A stretch of DNA of 15,302 bases from DATFMH01 sp035267045 (GCA_035267045.1 DATFMH010000177.1:1-15302), one strand, 5' to 3'; shown: positions 5,374 through 14,381, counted from the stretch's first letter. Made by a program: numbers and translations. The notes: generated by a model from the sequence alone, not told the origin.

Positions 5374-6792
5374 TCAGTGCATTCTCTTACTAATATTTTT
5401 TAAGATAAGATTAGCGATATCCTGATAGTTTCCGTCGTAATGATGGCCGCCAGTCAAAGGGACAACCTTAGACAAATTGGTTGGCATATTTTTGCAGATA
5501 CTGTCCTTTTCATCATCACCATATACGCACAATAATGGTAATCCCTGTAATTTCTGAATCTCCGGGAGAACGTGTAGATCAGTTTTTCGATCTCCGCCAC
5601 CTAACCAATAGGATAAATGAAATTGAAAATCCACTGTCGCACTTGGTGATAATAATGTAATAAGACGTATACGCTGTTTTAAATCATTTGGCAATCGGTA
5701 AGTCATAAATGGAAGTACGTCTGCACCTAATGAATAACCGATTAGTAGTAATTCATCCTTATGCCACCTGTCCATGTAATAACGAATAATACGCTCCAGG
5801 TCAACTGATGCTCCCTGTGGTGTTCTTCGTTTCCAAAAATATTTCAGGGAGTTCAGTCCGACTGCAGAGATGCCCGAGTCGGATAGTGTTTTACTAAGCC
5901 CCTGATCAATACTGGCCCAACCACCATCACCAGACAGTATGATAGCGAGTATATTACTATCAGAATGTGCAGCCGGTACCTCTTCAACGGGCAGATCTTT
6001 GAGTGTACTTATTTTTGGTATGGAAAGTGTCTCGCTTTTAGCTAAAATTTTTTGATAGGAGTTGATCAATTCCGGTTTCCAGTGTTTCTGTACCGAAAAG
6101 CCATGGCCAACGCCTGGTAATAGAACAAGCGATGCATTAGGTGCCTGTTTTATGAATTTTTTTGCGATCTCCGGCGAACACACTTTATCGATTTCACCTT
6201 GTAAGACAATCCAGGGAAGATGAACCAAGTTGGATGGTAACAAATCATATCCACTGCTGTTTTTAGCCTTTTTCTGTTTTAATCCGGACCCTTTACAAAA
6301 AGCTTTCGTTACTTGAATATCAGGTGAAAAGCCAAGGCTTATACCCCCTTTAAAGGTATTGGGTGGCGCTTGTGCCAGAATCGCATAGACAAGAGTGGCA
6401 CCTGAAGAATAGCCAATGAGTACCGGTATATGATAATTATCAAATTGTAATTTCTTTTGGATAAACTGGCTGAGAGCTTCAAAATCGGAAGCGGGGTACA
6501 AACACTTTTCTTTTGAATTGTTCAGTGAGTGTAAATAATAGTTAATATCAATACCTATAACCAGTGTATTTTTAGCCGCCAGATCACGAGCCATGTCAAT
6601 GACCCCGTTGTTCCATCCGCCATCGCCGGAGATAAACAGCGCGACATGTTCAGGTTTAGTCTGTTTTTGGTATAAAGTGACTTTGCCAAAACGACCGAAT
6701 GTCAGAGTATGGGTTTGTTCCTGTGCAAATCCGCTTGTCGTTAGGAGGGCAGTTATAAAGGCCGCAATTAAATACCAGAAGATCAATTTCAT
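5374..6792 (-). CDS. acvB: AcvB/VirJ family protein, probable lysyl-PG hydrolase
   Basis: 472-residue exported protein; residues 1-23 are a signal peptide (cleavage after GFA). It consists of two alpha/beta-hydrolase-like VirJ domains, about 30-250 and 278-470. Each begins with the same SGDGGW motif (55-60 and 287-292) and has its own nucleophile elbow: GYSSG with Ser129 and GYSLG with Ser354. Candidate acid/base residues follow in both halves: Asp202 and His230 (GVGHGF), and an Asp in GDDEKD (426-430) with His450/451. In Agrobacterium the homologue AcvB hydrolyses lysyl-phosphatidylglycerol in the periplasm and is needed for virulence. The start ATG overlaps the mprF stop by 4 bp (ATGA), implying translational coupling, and pairing with the lipid synthase supports the same role here. 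Whether both halves are active is unknown. I use the symbol by family; orthology is inferred. Confidence 0.88.
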   Translation of the reverse strand: MKLIFWYLIAAFITALLTTSGFAQEQTHTLTFGRFGKVTLYQKQTKPEHVALFISGDGGWNNGVIDMARDLAAKNTLVIGIDINYYLHSLNNSKEKCLYPASDFEALSQFIQKKLQFDNYHIPVLIGYSSGATLVYAILAQAPPNTFKGGISLGFSPDIQVTKAFCKGSGLKQKKAKNSSGYDLLPSNLVHLPWIVLQGEIDKVCSPEIAKKFIKQAPNASLVLLPGVGHGFSVQKHWKPELINSYQKILAKSETLSIPKISTLKDLPVEEVPAAHSDSNILAIILSGDGGWASIDQGLSKTLSDSGISAVGLNSLKYFWKRRTPQGASVDLERIIRYYMDRWHKDELLLIGYSLGADVLPFMTYRLPNDLKQRIRLITLLSPSATVDFQFHLSYWLGGGDRKTDLHVLPEIQKLQGLPLLCVYGDDEKDSICKNMPTNLSKVVPLTGGHHYDGNYQDIANLILKNISKRMH

Positions 6793-9341
6793 TTAGATAC
6801 AACTCCTTTAAGTCCCCTGGATATAAGGGTAGTGGCATTAGCTAAAATACGGGGCAGGGCGAGGCCGCCGGGACAAGCAAGATATTTGGGTTCCCAAACC
6901 GGGTCGAATTTATTTTTGTATTTACGCAGTCCCTGGAAATTATAAAAGTATTCACCGCGTGTATAGATAAGCGAAGCAAGCTTATTCCAAATAGGGGCCA
7001 ATTCATGATTTTCCATTCCTGATAAAGGAGCCATTCCTAAATTAAACCACTGGTAACCTTCTTGTTGTCCCCACGTCATAAGTTCGATAAACATAAAATC
7101 CATGATACTGCCGGGAGAGTCAGGCCGATGACGCATTAAGTCAATTGATAATTCATATTTATCTGCCCCGGCCCATATGTTCGCGAAAGCCACAATTTCA
7201 TTATCGCGCCGGACTATGGCGTAGGGGAAATTGGATAAATAGGTTTCATCAAAAAATCCCAGAGAGAATCCTTTTTCACGTGTGTTTTTTTCTTTGAGCC
7301 AGCTATTGGAAACAGTATGAAATTCCGTTATTAACGGTTGGGCTTCCTCTTTTGTTATAATGTGAAATGAATATCCGTCTCTTTGCAGTTTTTTCTGCTG
7401 ATATCTCATTGCTTTACGATCACCGCCGGCCATACTGAACTTGTCAAGTGGAACGCGGGCTTCTTCACCCAATTTCAATAAGTTCAGACCAAGATCCAGG
7501 TAAAGGCTGAGGTAATCATCTTTAACCTGATAAAAGACAGGCCAGGCGTCATGTTGGTCGCACAGCTCCCGGTATTTCCAAACGAGTTCAGTGAATTGAG
7601 ATTCATCTCCCACAGGATCACCCATGGCAATCCAGCTACGGCCTTCAGTGGCGTACATTATGAATGATGACTCGTCATCGCTGAATAGCAGGGATTTGTC
7701 TCTGAGTAGTGCAAGGTTGGCATCGGTGTGTGGAGATTTTTCTATCACACCTTTAACTTTATCCATTTCCTCATCAACCGGCAGCTCCGTTTTTATGCGT
7801 GTCGTTTTGAGCAGTTTCATAAGTCCGAAGATAAATGTCAGGCTTAAGGCACCAACCGTAGCCCGCAAATATCGTGGAGCATCACCGTGAAGGGTAAAGT
7901 GCCACCATAAATCTTCATTATATTGCACATGATGAAAGGAGAAATAACCGAGCCAGACTGATGAAGCCAGTACAAAAGTGATGGCCGCTATCCATCCGAG
8001 TGTGAATTTCTGGCCAATTAATGAGGCTTTCCTATAAAATTCCTTTCGCGTAGGTATCAAGGCTACAAGCATGATCGATAGTATAATAGCCTCTTCATAG
8101 TCAAAGCCTTTTAAAAGCGAGAATATAATTCCGCCTGTTAAAAGAGCAATGGTAATATGAAAAGACGCATCAATACGGCGTTGTATACCTCTTGCCAAAA
8201 TCAATAATGCGGCCCCGGCCACACTACCCAGGAAATGAGATAGTTCAATAATCGGTAATGGGATAAAAGATCTGAGCCATTTGAGGCGAGGTAATTCTGC
8301 CGGAGTGGCACCTGAAAATAGCAGGATGGCACCACCTATAAATATGGTGAAGGATAATACCTGAGGAACGATGCCTGGTAACCAGCTTGTCACTTTTCGT
8401 GTTATTTTTCCAACTTGTGTCTTGTTAGCCGTCAATTCCTGATAACCTAACAGCAGGGCTGCGATACAGAGTGGTACCAGGTAGTAAATGAGACGATAGA
8501 CAATGAGCGAACTTAGTACCGCGGTTGCGGGTAATGCCGGGGTTAAAAACAGTAACATGATCGATTCAAATACACCTAATCCCCCGGGTATTTGACTGAT
8601 GATTCCGGAGATTTGGGCCAACAGAAATACACTGATAAACATCAGGTAGGAGAAATGATACCCATCAGGAAGCAAGACAAATAGTACCGTACCCGCTACG
8701 ATCCAGTCTATTGATGAAATAAGAATCTGTTTGAAAACGGTCCCTGAAGATGGGAAACTCAACTTCCATTCGCGGATTTTTAACGGCTTTTTGATAAAAA
8801 TGCTTAGCATGACATAACCCGTAATGCCGAGTAACATTATTATTCCGATCATTCGTACCGATGTAAACGGTATATGTAATGTGGCAGGGATAACAGGAGG
8901 AGCTATTACAAAAAATATCCCGGCCAGGGTTAGGAATCCTGTCCACAATGTGATGCCGCAAAAAGCCACAATTTGAGTGATCTCAATGGCTGATAATCCC
9001 CAGGCAGAGTATATGCGATAGCGTACCGAACCGCCCGTTAATATGGAAAAACCGATATTATTACTGAAAGCGTATCCGATGAAACCCGCTTTGGCAATTT
9101 TTCGATAAGCTATTGGCCTGCCAATATAATAAAACCCCAGTGTATCGTATCCTGTTAAAGCTAAATAACTGATAGCGGTAAAAAGAAATGCCAGTGCAAT
9201 ATGTAGTATCGGGAAATTAGATAGTTGGGCCAATATCTCAGCAGCATTATAGTGCCTTAATTCGTGGCTCAAAAACCACAGTGCAATACCAAAAAGTACA
9301 AGCCCTAAAACAGGACCAATTTTACTTATCACTGCTTTCAT
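6789..9341 (-). CDS. mprF: Phosphatidylglycerol lysyltransferase/flippase MprF
   Basis: 850-residue inner-membrane enzyme, full length for the bifunctional family (S. aureus MprF is about 840). Residues about 8-300 form the N-terminal flippase domain of hydrophobic helices with conserved LTGGSVRYR (101-109) and ISQIPGGLGVFES (248-260). Further helices run to about 510. The C-terminal cytosolic synthase domain (DUF2156, GNAT-like fold) spans about 525-825, with MGDPVG (573-578), AWPVFYQV (599-606), KLGEEARVPL (623-632), FNLGMAPLSG (766-775) and FQGLRKYKNKF (802-812). It transfers an amino acid, usually lysine or alanine, from aminoacyl-tRNA to phosphatidylglycerol and flips the product outward, lowering surface negative charge. 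The lysine preference is inferred from the coupled acvB. Start ATG 9341, with no clear Shine-Dalgarno. First gene of a two-gene operon; divergent from the DUF971 gene. Confidence 0.95.
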   Translation of the reverse strand: MKAVISKIGPVLGLVLFGIALWFLSHELRHYNAAEILAQLSNFPILHIALAFLFTAISYLALTGYDTLGFYYIGRPIAYRKIAKAGFIGYAFSNNIGFSILTGGSVRYRIYSAWGLSAIEITQIVAFCGITLWTGFLTLAGIFFVIAPPVIPATLHIPFTSVRMIGIIMLLGITGYVMLSIFIKKPLKIREWKLSFPSSGTVFKQILISSIDWIVAGTVLFVLLPDGYHFSYLMFISVFLLAQISGIISQIPGGLGVFESIMLLFLTPALPATAVLSSLIVYRLIYYLVPLCIAALLLGYQELTANKTQVGKITRKVTSWLPGIVPQVLSFTIFIGGAILLFSGATPAELPRLKWLRSFIPLPIIELSHFLGSVAGAALLILARGIQRRIDASFHITIALLTGGIIFSLLKGFDYEEAIILSIMLVALIPTRKEFYRKASLIGQKFTLGWIAAITFVLASSVWLGYFSFHHVQYNEDLWWHFTLHGDAPRYLRATVGALSLTFIFGLMKLLKTTRIKTELPVDEEMDKVKGVIEKSPHTDANLALLRDKSLLFSDDESSFIMYATEGRSWIAMGDPVGDESQFTELVWKYRELCDQHDAWPVFYQVKDDYLSLYLDLGLNLLKLGEEARVPLDKFSMAGGDRKAMRYQQKKLQRDGYSFHIITKEEAQPLITEFHTVSNSWLKEKNTREKGFSLGFFDETYLSNFPYAIVRRDNEIVAFANIWAGADKYELSIDLMRHRPDSPGSIMDFMFIELMTWGQQEGYQWFNLGMAPLSGMENHELAPIWNKLASLIYTRGEYFYNFQGLRKYKNKFDPVWEPKYLACPGGLALPRILANATTLISRGLKGVVSK

Positions 9342-9663
9342 GATTAAACCATTAAATCAACGATTAATAGAGATGTGAACAAATGTTGTAATTATGATAC
9401 AATGTAAATATTGTCAGTTTTTAACAATCTGTAACGTTTAAACTTTTTAAATTAGCGCTAATTGTAATAACAAAAAATATAGTCTTAAAAATTTCCCTTT
9501 TATCTCATTTAGCTTCATAATGATACAAATATATCAGGATCCGGACTAAGGTTTTAAAATGGCAATTGTCGTTGATCCGGTACGTTACAAAATATAAAGT
9601 AACGCGAAAAACAGGTTTCGTGCCACAAATACTATTTAAAGGTCTATAATTAAGTATTGTCTT
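9342..9663. other. Divergent intergenic region between mprF and DUF971 gene
   Basis: 322 bp of AT-rich sequence with no coding region. It should hold both promoters, though I cannot assign boxes. Visible structure: inverted repeat ACAAT-6-ATTGT around 9400-9415, the palindrome at 9450-9463, a remnant of the CAACGGCAATTGCC repeat on the opposite strand at 9561-9574, and CGTTAC/GTAACG at 9583-9588 and 9599-9604. Confidence 0.5.
9450..9463. promoter_or_regulatory. Perfect 14-bp palindrome, possible operator
   Basis: AATTAGCGCTAATT equals its own reverse complement. It lies about 110 bp upstream of the mprF start and 200 bp upstream of the DUF971 gene. An AGCGCT core with a central CG recalls operators of the LacI family, but no regulator gene is nearby, so the function is a guess. 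Confidence 0.3.
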
Positions 9664-10014
9664 ATGGATAAATATGTAGCGAAAAAGATTACGGTTGATG
9701 TTTCAAATCAAAATTTAACCATTATATGGACTGATAATCATGAAAGTGTTTTCCCTCTTGAAGGGCTTCGAAAGGCGTGTCCTTGTGTTACCTGTGTAGG
9801 TGGGCATGAAAATATGGGTAAGCCGGTTGATCCTGAACTTTTCATACAGAAACCTGAACGGCATTGGGAAATAAACGGTATTAACCCGATTGGGAATTAT
9901 GCCATTCAGATAAATTGGAGTGATGGGCATAATAGCGGATTATATCGATGGGAAAGGTTACGGGAAATGTGTCCCTGTAAAGAATGTCAACCTGAGCTGT
10001 GGGATAAGAAATAA
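9664..10014 (+). CDS. DUF971 domain protein with two CxCxxC clusters
   Basis: 116-residue soluble protein consisting of a single DUF971 domain (also called the gamma-butyrobetaine hydroxylase-like N-terminal domain). The typical halves are visible: IWTDNHESVFPLEGLRKACP, then CPCVTC (Cys39, Cys41, Cys44), and later INWSDGHNSGLYRWERLR followed by CPCKEC (Cys103, Cys105, Cys108). This domain also forms the C-terminus of the plant Fe-S scaffold HCF101 and occurs beside Mrp/ApbC-type proteins, so a metal or Fe-S role is plausible but unproven; the two cysteine clusters look like ligand sites. No signal peptide. The start ATG 9664 has no Shine-Dalgarno but is the only start that fits the domain. 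It points toward gcvP 217 bp away and could share its transcript, though no functional link is evident. Confidence 0.88.
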   Translation: MDKYVAKKITVDVSNQNLTIIWTDNHESVFPLEGLRKACPCVTCVGGHENMGKPVDPELFIQKPERHWEINGINPIGNYAIQINWSDGHNSGLYRWERLREMCPCKECQPELWDKK

Positions 10015-10231
10015 TTAGAAGACTTAAGGGGTAATTGTTTTGTTTTTTTAGTAAATATAAATCACTTATAGGGTATATTTTATCGACCTTCCTGCGTATC
10101 TTAGAAATGCCGTGTTTGGAAATTTATATATTAAATTTATCCTGGATATAAACTGTTGATAATAAACATGGTACAGATATTTTAATATGAGAAAATATTT
10201 ATTTTAAATCTTAAAACAGCCGAGCGTATAT

Positions 10232-13150
10232 ATGCGTATCGATTTATTTAAACAAGAGAAATTTCAGAATCGACATCTTGGTCCTGATGAGGAACAAGTT
10301 AAAGAAATGCTGCAAACTATTGGTGTTGATTCAATGGATAGCCTTATCAATAAAACTATCCCCAAAAATATTAGACTAAAGGAACCACTGCAATTACCGG
10401 CAGCCCTGTCGGAACATGATTTTTTAAAACATATCAAAGAGGTGGCATCCCGAAATAACGTTTACAGATCATTTATTGGAATGGGGTATTATGATACAAT
10501 TGTCCCCAATGTGATAAAACGTAATATTTTCGAAAATCCCGGATGGTATACTTCGTATACACCATACCAGGCTGAAATAGCACAGGGAAGGCTCGAGATG
10601 CTTGTTAATTTCCAGACCATGGTTATAGACCTTACAGGAATGGAATTAGCCAATGCATCACTTTTGGATGAGGGTACGGCCGCTGCGGAAGCAATGAGTA
10701 TGTTGTTCGACATGAGAAAAGGCGCCAAGAAAAAAGCTAATGTGTTTTTTGTCTCGGACAACTGTCATCCACAAACGATTGAAGTACTCAAAACGCGGTC
10801 CGAACCACTGGATATAGAGCTAAAAATCGGTAACCACGAATTATTAAATGGGGATACGGAAAATGTGTTTGGTGCTTTACTACAATATCCCGGAACTGAC
10901 GGATCTGTTATAGATTATACAGACATAATAAAACAACTGCATGAACAAGATATACTTGCAGCTGTTGCTGCTGATTTATTAAGCCTGACTTTATTAAAAG
11001 CGCCGGGTGAGATGGATGCTGATGTCGTAGTGGGTTCTTCACAACGTTTCGGAGTGCCTCTTGGATATGGTGGGCCTCATGCAGCTTTTTTTGCCACGCG
11101 GGAATCGTACAAAAGGAAAATTCCGGGACGGATAATCGGCGTTACTGTTGATGCTGAGGGTAATCCAGCTTTCCGGATGGCATTGCAAACACGTGAACAA
11201 CATATTCGAAGAGAAAAGGCCACGTCCAATATTTGTACGGCCCAGGTTCTACTGGCCGTAATGGCAGCAGCATATGGTGTTTATCACGGACCCGAAGGCC
11301 TCAGGCGTATAGCACGTCGCATATATGGGTTAACAGGTCTGTTAAAGAAAGGTTTGGAGACTCTTGGTTTTACCATAACAAATAAATCGCATTTCGATAC
11401 GCTGACTATTGATGTTGAAAACGATAAATTAAAAGGTGCGATTCGTAACGAAGCCCTGACACGTCGGGTTAATGTCAGATATTTTGATGATACCAGAATC
11501 GGCATTTCCCTGGATGAGAAAACGACCTTTTCTGATGTAGATGAACTGCTTAAAATATTTGCCCACGCTGTGGATAATGAAAGCCGTTTTGATGTCAATA
11601 AACAAGCTGAAAAGATAGCTATAGATATTCCGGACGGGCTTAAACGAGCTTCCGATTTTATGACACACGAAGTATTTAATAGTTTTCATTCCGAACATGA
11701 AATGCTTCGTTATCTCAAGAAACTCGAAAACCGCGATTTGTCGCTTGTTCATTCGATGATATCCCTCGGATCATGTACGATGAAGCTTAATGCTACTGCC
11801 GAAATGATACCGGTGAGCTGGGCGGAATTTGCAGGACTTCATCCATTTGTGCCGAAAGATCAGGCGGAAGGATATGAACAGTTGATAAATGATCTGGAAT
11901 CGTGGCTTTGCCGTATTACAGGATTTCATGCTGTTACATTGCAGCCTAATTCAGGCGCTCAGGGTGAATTTACGGGGTTAATGCTGATCAGGGCTTATCA
12001 TAAGAGCAGGGGAGATGATCATCGTAAAATTGCTTTAATACCTTCATCCGCACATGGTACCAACCCAGCAAGTGCCGTAATGGCCGGCATGAAAGTGGTT
12101 GTTGTAGCTTGTGATGAAAACGGGAATATTGATGTGCCGGATTTAAAGAAAAAAGCGGAAGATAATGCTGATAACCTGGCTGCCCTCATGGTTACTTATC
12201 CATCAACCCATGGGGTTTTCGAGGAAGATATTAAGGAAATATGTAAGATTATTCATGATAATGGCGGACAGGTTTATATGGATGGCGCCAACATGAATGC
12301 ACAGGTTGGCCTTACAAGTCCGGCCGTTATTGGAGCGGATGTTTGTCATTTGAATCTGCATAAAACATTTACTATTCCTCACGGTGGCGGAGGGCCTGGT
12401 GTCGGTCCTATAGGTGTGGCTGAACATTTGACACCATTCCTGCCGGGACACATTTATAATCTAAGAGACGATGAGAAAGCCATTCCGGCTGTTACAAGTG
12501 CTCCGTGGGGTAGTGCAAGTATTCTGCCTATTTCCTATGCCTATATCAATATGATGGGGTCTGAAGGTCTTAAAAAAGCCTCGGAATATGCCATTTTAAA
12601 TGCCAATTATCTAAAAGTCCGGTTGCAGAAATACTATCCTGTTTTATATACCGGTGCCAATGGTTTTTCGGCCCATGAGTTTATAATAGATATGCGTCAA
12701 TTTAAGCCATCGGCCGGTGTTGAAGTTATTGACGTGGCCAAGCGGTTAATGGATTATGGATTTCACGCACCTACCGTTTCTTTTCCTGTTCCCGGAACGA
12801 TGATGATCGAGCCTACTGAGAGTGAATCTCTCGAAGAATTGGATCGTTTTTGTGAGGCGATGATATCTATTCGAAAGGAAATACTGGAAATTGAAGATGG
12901 GAAAGCTGATAAAGAAGATAATGTGTTGAAAAATGCGCCTCATACAGCTTATTCGGCCCTGGCTGGTGATTGGAATCATCCATATTCAAGAGAAAAGGCG
13001 TGTTATCCGTTAGAATGGCTTAAAGATATCAAGTTCTGGACCAGTGTCGCCAGGGTGGATGATGCCTATGGAGATCGAAATCTGGTTTGTTCCTGTCCTC
13101 CTATGGAAGACTATATGCATTCGAGCGAGGAGCCTGAAAAGGTTTCGTAA
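10232..13150 (+). CDS. gcvP: Glycine dehydrogenase (decarboxylating), P protein
   Basis: P protein of the glycine cleavage system: PLP-dependent decarboxylation of glycine and transfer of the aminomethyl group to the lipoyl arm of GcvH. The 972 residues contain both halves fused in one chain, as in E. coli and mitochondria, not split into GcvPA/GcvPB. N-terminal NRHLGPDEEQ (13-22) and GMGYYDT (83-89), the GSCTMK motif (513-518) and the PLP lysine Lys711 in HLNLHKTF followed by HGGGGPG (717-723) are all present, as is the C-terminal DAYGDRNLVCSCPP. Nothing essential is missing. Start ATG 10232. The 217-bp upstream gap shows no recognisable glycine riboswitch. gcvT, gcvH and lpd are not adjacent, so the gene is transcribed apart from its partners; a strong terminator follows. 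Confidence 0.98.
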   Translation: MRIDLFKQEKFQNRHLGPDEEQVKEMLQTIGVDSMDSLINKTIPKNIRLKEPLQLPAALSEHDFLKHIKEVASRNNVYRSFIGMGYYDTIVPNVIKRNIFENPGWYTSYTPYQAEIAQGRLEMLVNFQTMVIDLTGMELANASLLDEGTAAAEAMSMLFDMRKGAKKKANVFFVSDNCHPQTIEVLKTRSEPLDIELKIGNHELLNGDTENVFGALLQYPGTDGSVIDYTDIIKQLHEQDILAAVAADLLSLTLLKAPGEMDADVVVGSSQRFGVPLGYGGPHAAFFATRESYKRKIPGRIIGVTVDAEGNPAFRMALQTREQHIRREKATSNICTAQVLLAVMAAAYGVYHGPEGLRRIARRIYGLTGLLKKGLETLGFTITNKSHFDTLTIDVENDKLKGAIRNEALTRRVNVRYFDDTRIGISLDEKTTFSDVDELLKIFAHAVDNESRFDVNKQAEKIAIDIPDGLKRASDFMTHEVFNSFHSEHEMLRYLKKLENRDLSLVHSMISLGSCTMKLNATAEMIPVSWAEFAGLHPFVPKDQAEGYEQLINDLESWLCRITGFHAVTLQPNSGAQGEFTGLMLIRAYHKSRGDDHRKIALIPSSAHGTNPASAVMAGMKVVVVACDENGNIDVPDLKKKAEDNADNLAALMVTYPSTHGVFEEDIKEICKIIHDNGGQVYMDGANMNAQVGLTSPAVIGADVCHLNLHKTFTIPHGGGGPGVGPIGVAEHLTPFLPGHIYNLRDDEKAIPAVTSAPWGSASILPISYAYINMMGSEGLKKASEYAILNANYLKVRLQKYYPVLYTGANGFSAHEFIIDMRQFKPSAGVEVIDVAKRLMDYGFHAPTVSFPVPGTMMIEPTESESLEELDRFCEAMISIRKEILEIEDGKADKEDNVLKNAPHTAYSALAGDWNHPYSREKACYPLEWLKDIKFWTSVARVDDAYGDRNLVCSCPPMEDYMHSSEEPEKVS

Positions 13151-13171
13151 GTACAAATAAAATTATTAGAA

Positions 13172-13201
13172 AAAAAGGCTTTCCATATGGAAAGCCTTTT
13201 T
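13172..13201. terminator. Terminator of gcvP, palindromic
   Basis: A perfect 30-nt palindrome (AAAAAGGCTTTCC ... GGAAAGCCTTTTT, centred on ATAT) begins 21 bp past the gcvP stop. T-runs occur on both strands, so it can act in either direction. Confidence 0.9.
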
Positions 13202-13534
13202 GTGTGAAGGTTCAATAAAAAACCCCGGCAGATAATCATTCTGTCGAGGTTAGAGATGTATGTGTATGCCTAAGGGCGTACTACCTTTAATAATATTATA
13301 CATAAGACTATATGAGTCGCGAAATAGTCTTATTAATGATTCAAAAGGACTGATTCCTTTTGGTATTAAAATGAAGCTTTCAGATTATGCAAGTCTTAAC
13401 GGAATATTAAGTTATCATTAACAATAAATAGCCGTCATTTATATTTTATCAGAATTAGTTTATAAACGTTAAAGATAATACTGCGTTAATCTTAGCGTCT
13501 ATTCCTTTTGTTATTTTTGCTATCAGAATAATGA
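13202..13534. other. Structured gap between gcvP and the PAS gene
   Basis: 333 bp with no coding region. Four hairpins follow one another: 13221-13251 (12-bp arms, 7-nt loop), 13264-13281 (7-bp stem), 13303-13332 (TAAGACTA/TAGTCTTA) and 13342-13362 (CAAAAGGA/TCCTTTTG, 5-nt loop). The rest, 13363-13534, is AT-rich and presumably carries the PAS gene promoter, which I cannot place. Confidence 0.5.
13217..13290 (-). ncRNA. Candidate small RNA ending in an intrinsic terminator
   Basis: On the minus strand, arms AACCTCGACAGA and TCTGCCGGGGTT (one mismatch, one G-T) fold around a 7-nt loop and are followed by six T: a good intrinsic terminator. No minus-strand gene precedes it between here and the FKBP gene, which has its own terminator. 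A TATAAT at 13295-13300 (minus) would give a transcript of about 70-75 nt containing a second hairpin (13264-13281). No -35 box is clear and there is no match to a known RNA family that I recognise. The start is a guess. Confidence 0.3.
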
Positions 13535-14338
13535 ATGTGGGAATATTCTGGTTTTATGTCACTCGAAAAAAGCAATTTCAAATTAGCAAAATTATTATCT
13601 GTCACTTTTTTTGTGATGATAATATGTATGTCGGTATATGAATTACTGAAACAAATCATATATCCGGATATTACCATATGGCAATCGCATATTGTAACCA
13701 TATCATTCAGTAGTGTAATCGGTACGGCAGCCGCCTATTTCATTTATCGAAGTATAGAGAAGTTACAATTAAAAACTCTTCGTGAAGTACGTGAACGGAA
13801 GCAGGCTCAGGAATTACTGGCTAATGCTTACGATGATTTGGAGAAAAGGATAGAAGAGCGGACTATGGAATTGACAAAATCGAATAAGCGGCTAAGGGAA
13901 GAAATAAAAGTACGTCACCTTACGGAAGCTAAACTCCGGCGTTCGGAAGAACGTTTTGCCAAGGTATTTCACAATGCACCGGTTGCCATTAGTATAATAG
14001 ACTTTGAGGAGGGGCGAATATCGATGGTAAACGATAGTTTCGCTCATCTTATGGATTGTGATGATAAAGATCAGGTGCATGGAAAAACAGTACACGAGCT
14101 CGATATGTGGGTAGATGAACAGGAATGGATTTCAATGAATTACTATCTGGAACGAAATGAAGATATGCCCTTTGCCATAGAAACAAAAGTTCGAACGCTG
14201 CTGGGTGAGAGAAGGACTATCCTGTTGACGGCAGAGAAGATAAATGTCAATGGGAAAGCCAGTATTCTTGCCATGTTACTTGATACTACAGATAAGAAAA
14301 AAGCAGGGAAATTAATGAAAAGAGCCTACCTGGACTGA
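13535..14338 (+). CDS. Membrane-anchored PAS domain protein without output domain
   Basis: 267 residues. Two hydrophobic segments (about 18-40 and 51-72) anchor it in the inner membrane with only a short loop outside. A charged coiled coil follows (about 75-137, with LEKRIEERTMELTKSNKRL), then one PAS domain (about 138-252, starting RRSEERFAKVFHNAPVAIS and ending ILAMLLDTTDKKKA). This is the usual sensor half of hybrid or histidine kinases, but the protein stops 15 residues later; there is no H-box, ATPase, GGDEF or receiver domain, and none of the DNA before the terminator encodes a remnant. It is therefore either a truncated kinase or a stand-alone sensor acting through a partner. ATG 13556 is an alternative start that loses seven residues; neither start has a Shine-Dalgarno. 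The upstream gene is 380 bp away, so it is probably transcribed alone. Confidence 0.8.
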   Translation: MWEYSGFMSLEKSNFKLAKLLSVTFFVMIICMSVYELLKQIIYPDITIWQSHIVTISFSSVIGTAAAYFIYRSIEKLQLKTLREVRERKQAQELLANAYDDLEKRIEERTMELTKSNKRLREEIKVRHLTEAKLRRSEERFAKVFHNAPVAISIIDFEEGRISMVNDSFAHLMDCDDKDQVHGKTVHELDMWVDEQEWISMNYYLERNEDMPFAIETKVRTLLGERRTILLTAEKINVNGKASILAMLLDTTDKKKAGKLMKRAYLD

Positions 14339-14381
14339 GTATATGCGTAGTGCATTCAGTCATACATTTATGAGCTAGTTA

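Noticed and set aside
10015..10231. Glycine riboswitch upstream of gcvP
   Set aside because: The gap is AT-rich and I see neither of the paired aptamer cores nor a following terminator or RBS-sequestering stem.
13221..13251. Second plus-strand terminator for gcvP
   Set aside because: The T-run is on the minus-strand side; on the plus strand the hairpin is followed by TAGAGATG.
14339..14381. Frameshifted kinase domain after the PAS protein
   Set aside because: Only about 43 bp separate the stop from the terminator and no frame there encodes an H-box or ATPase motif.
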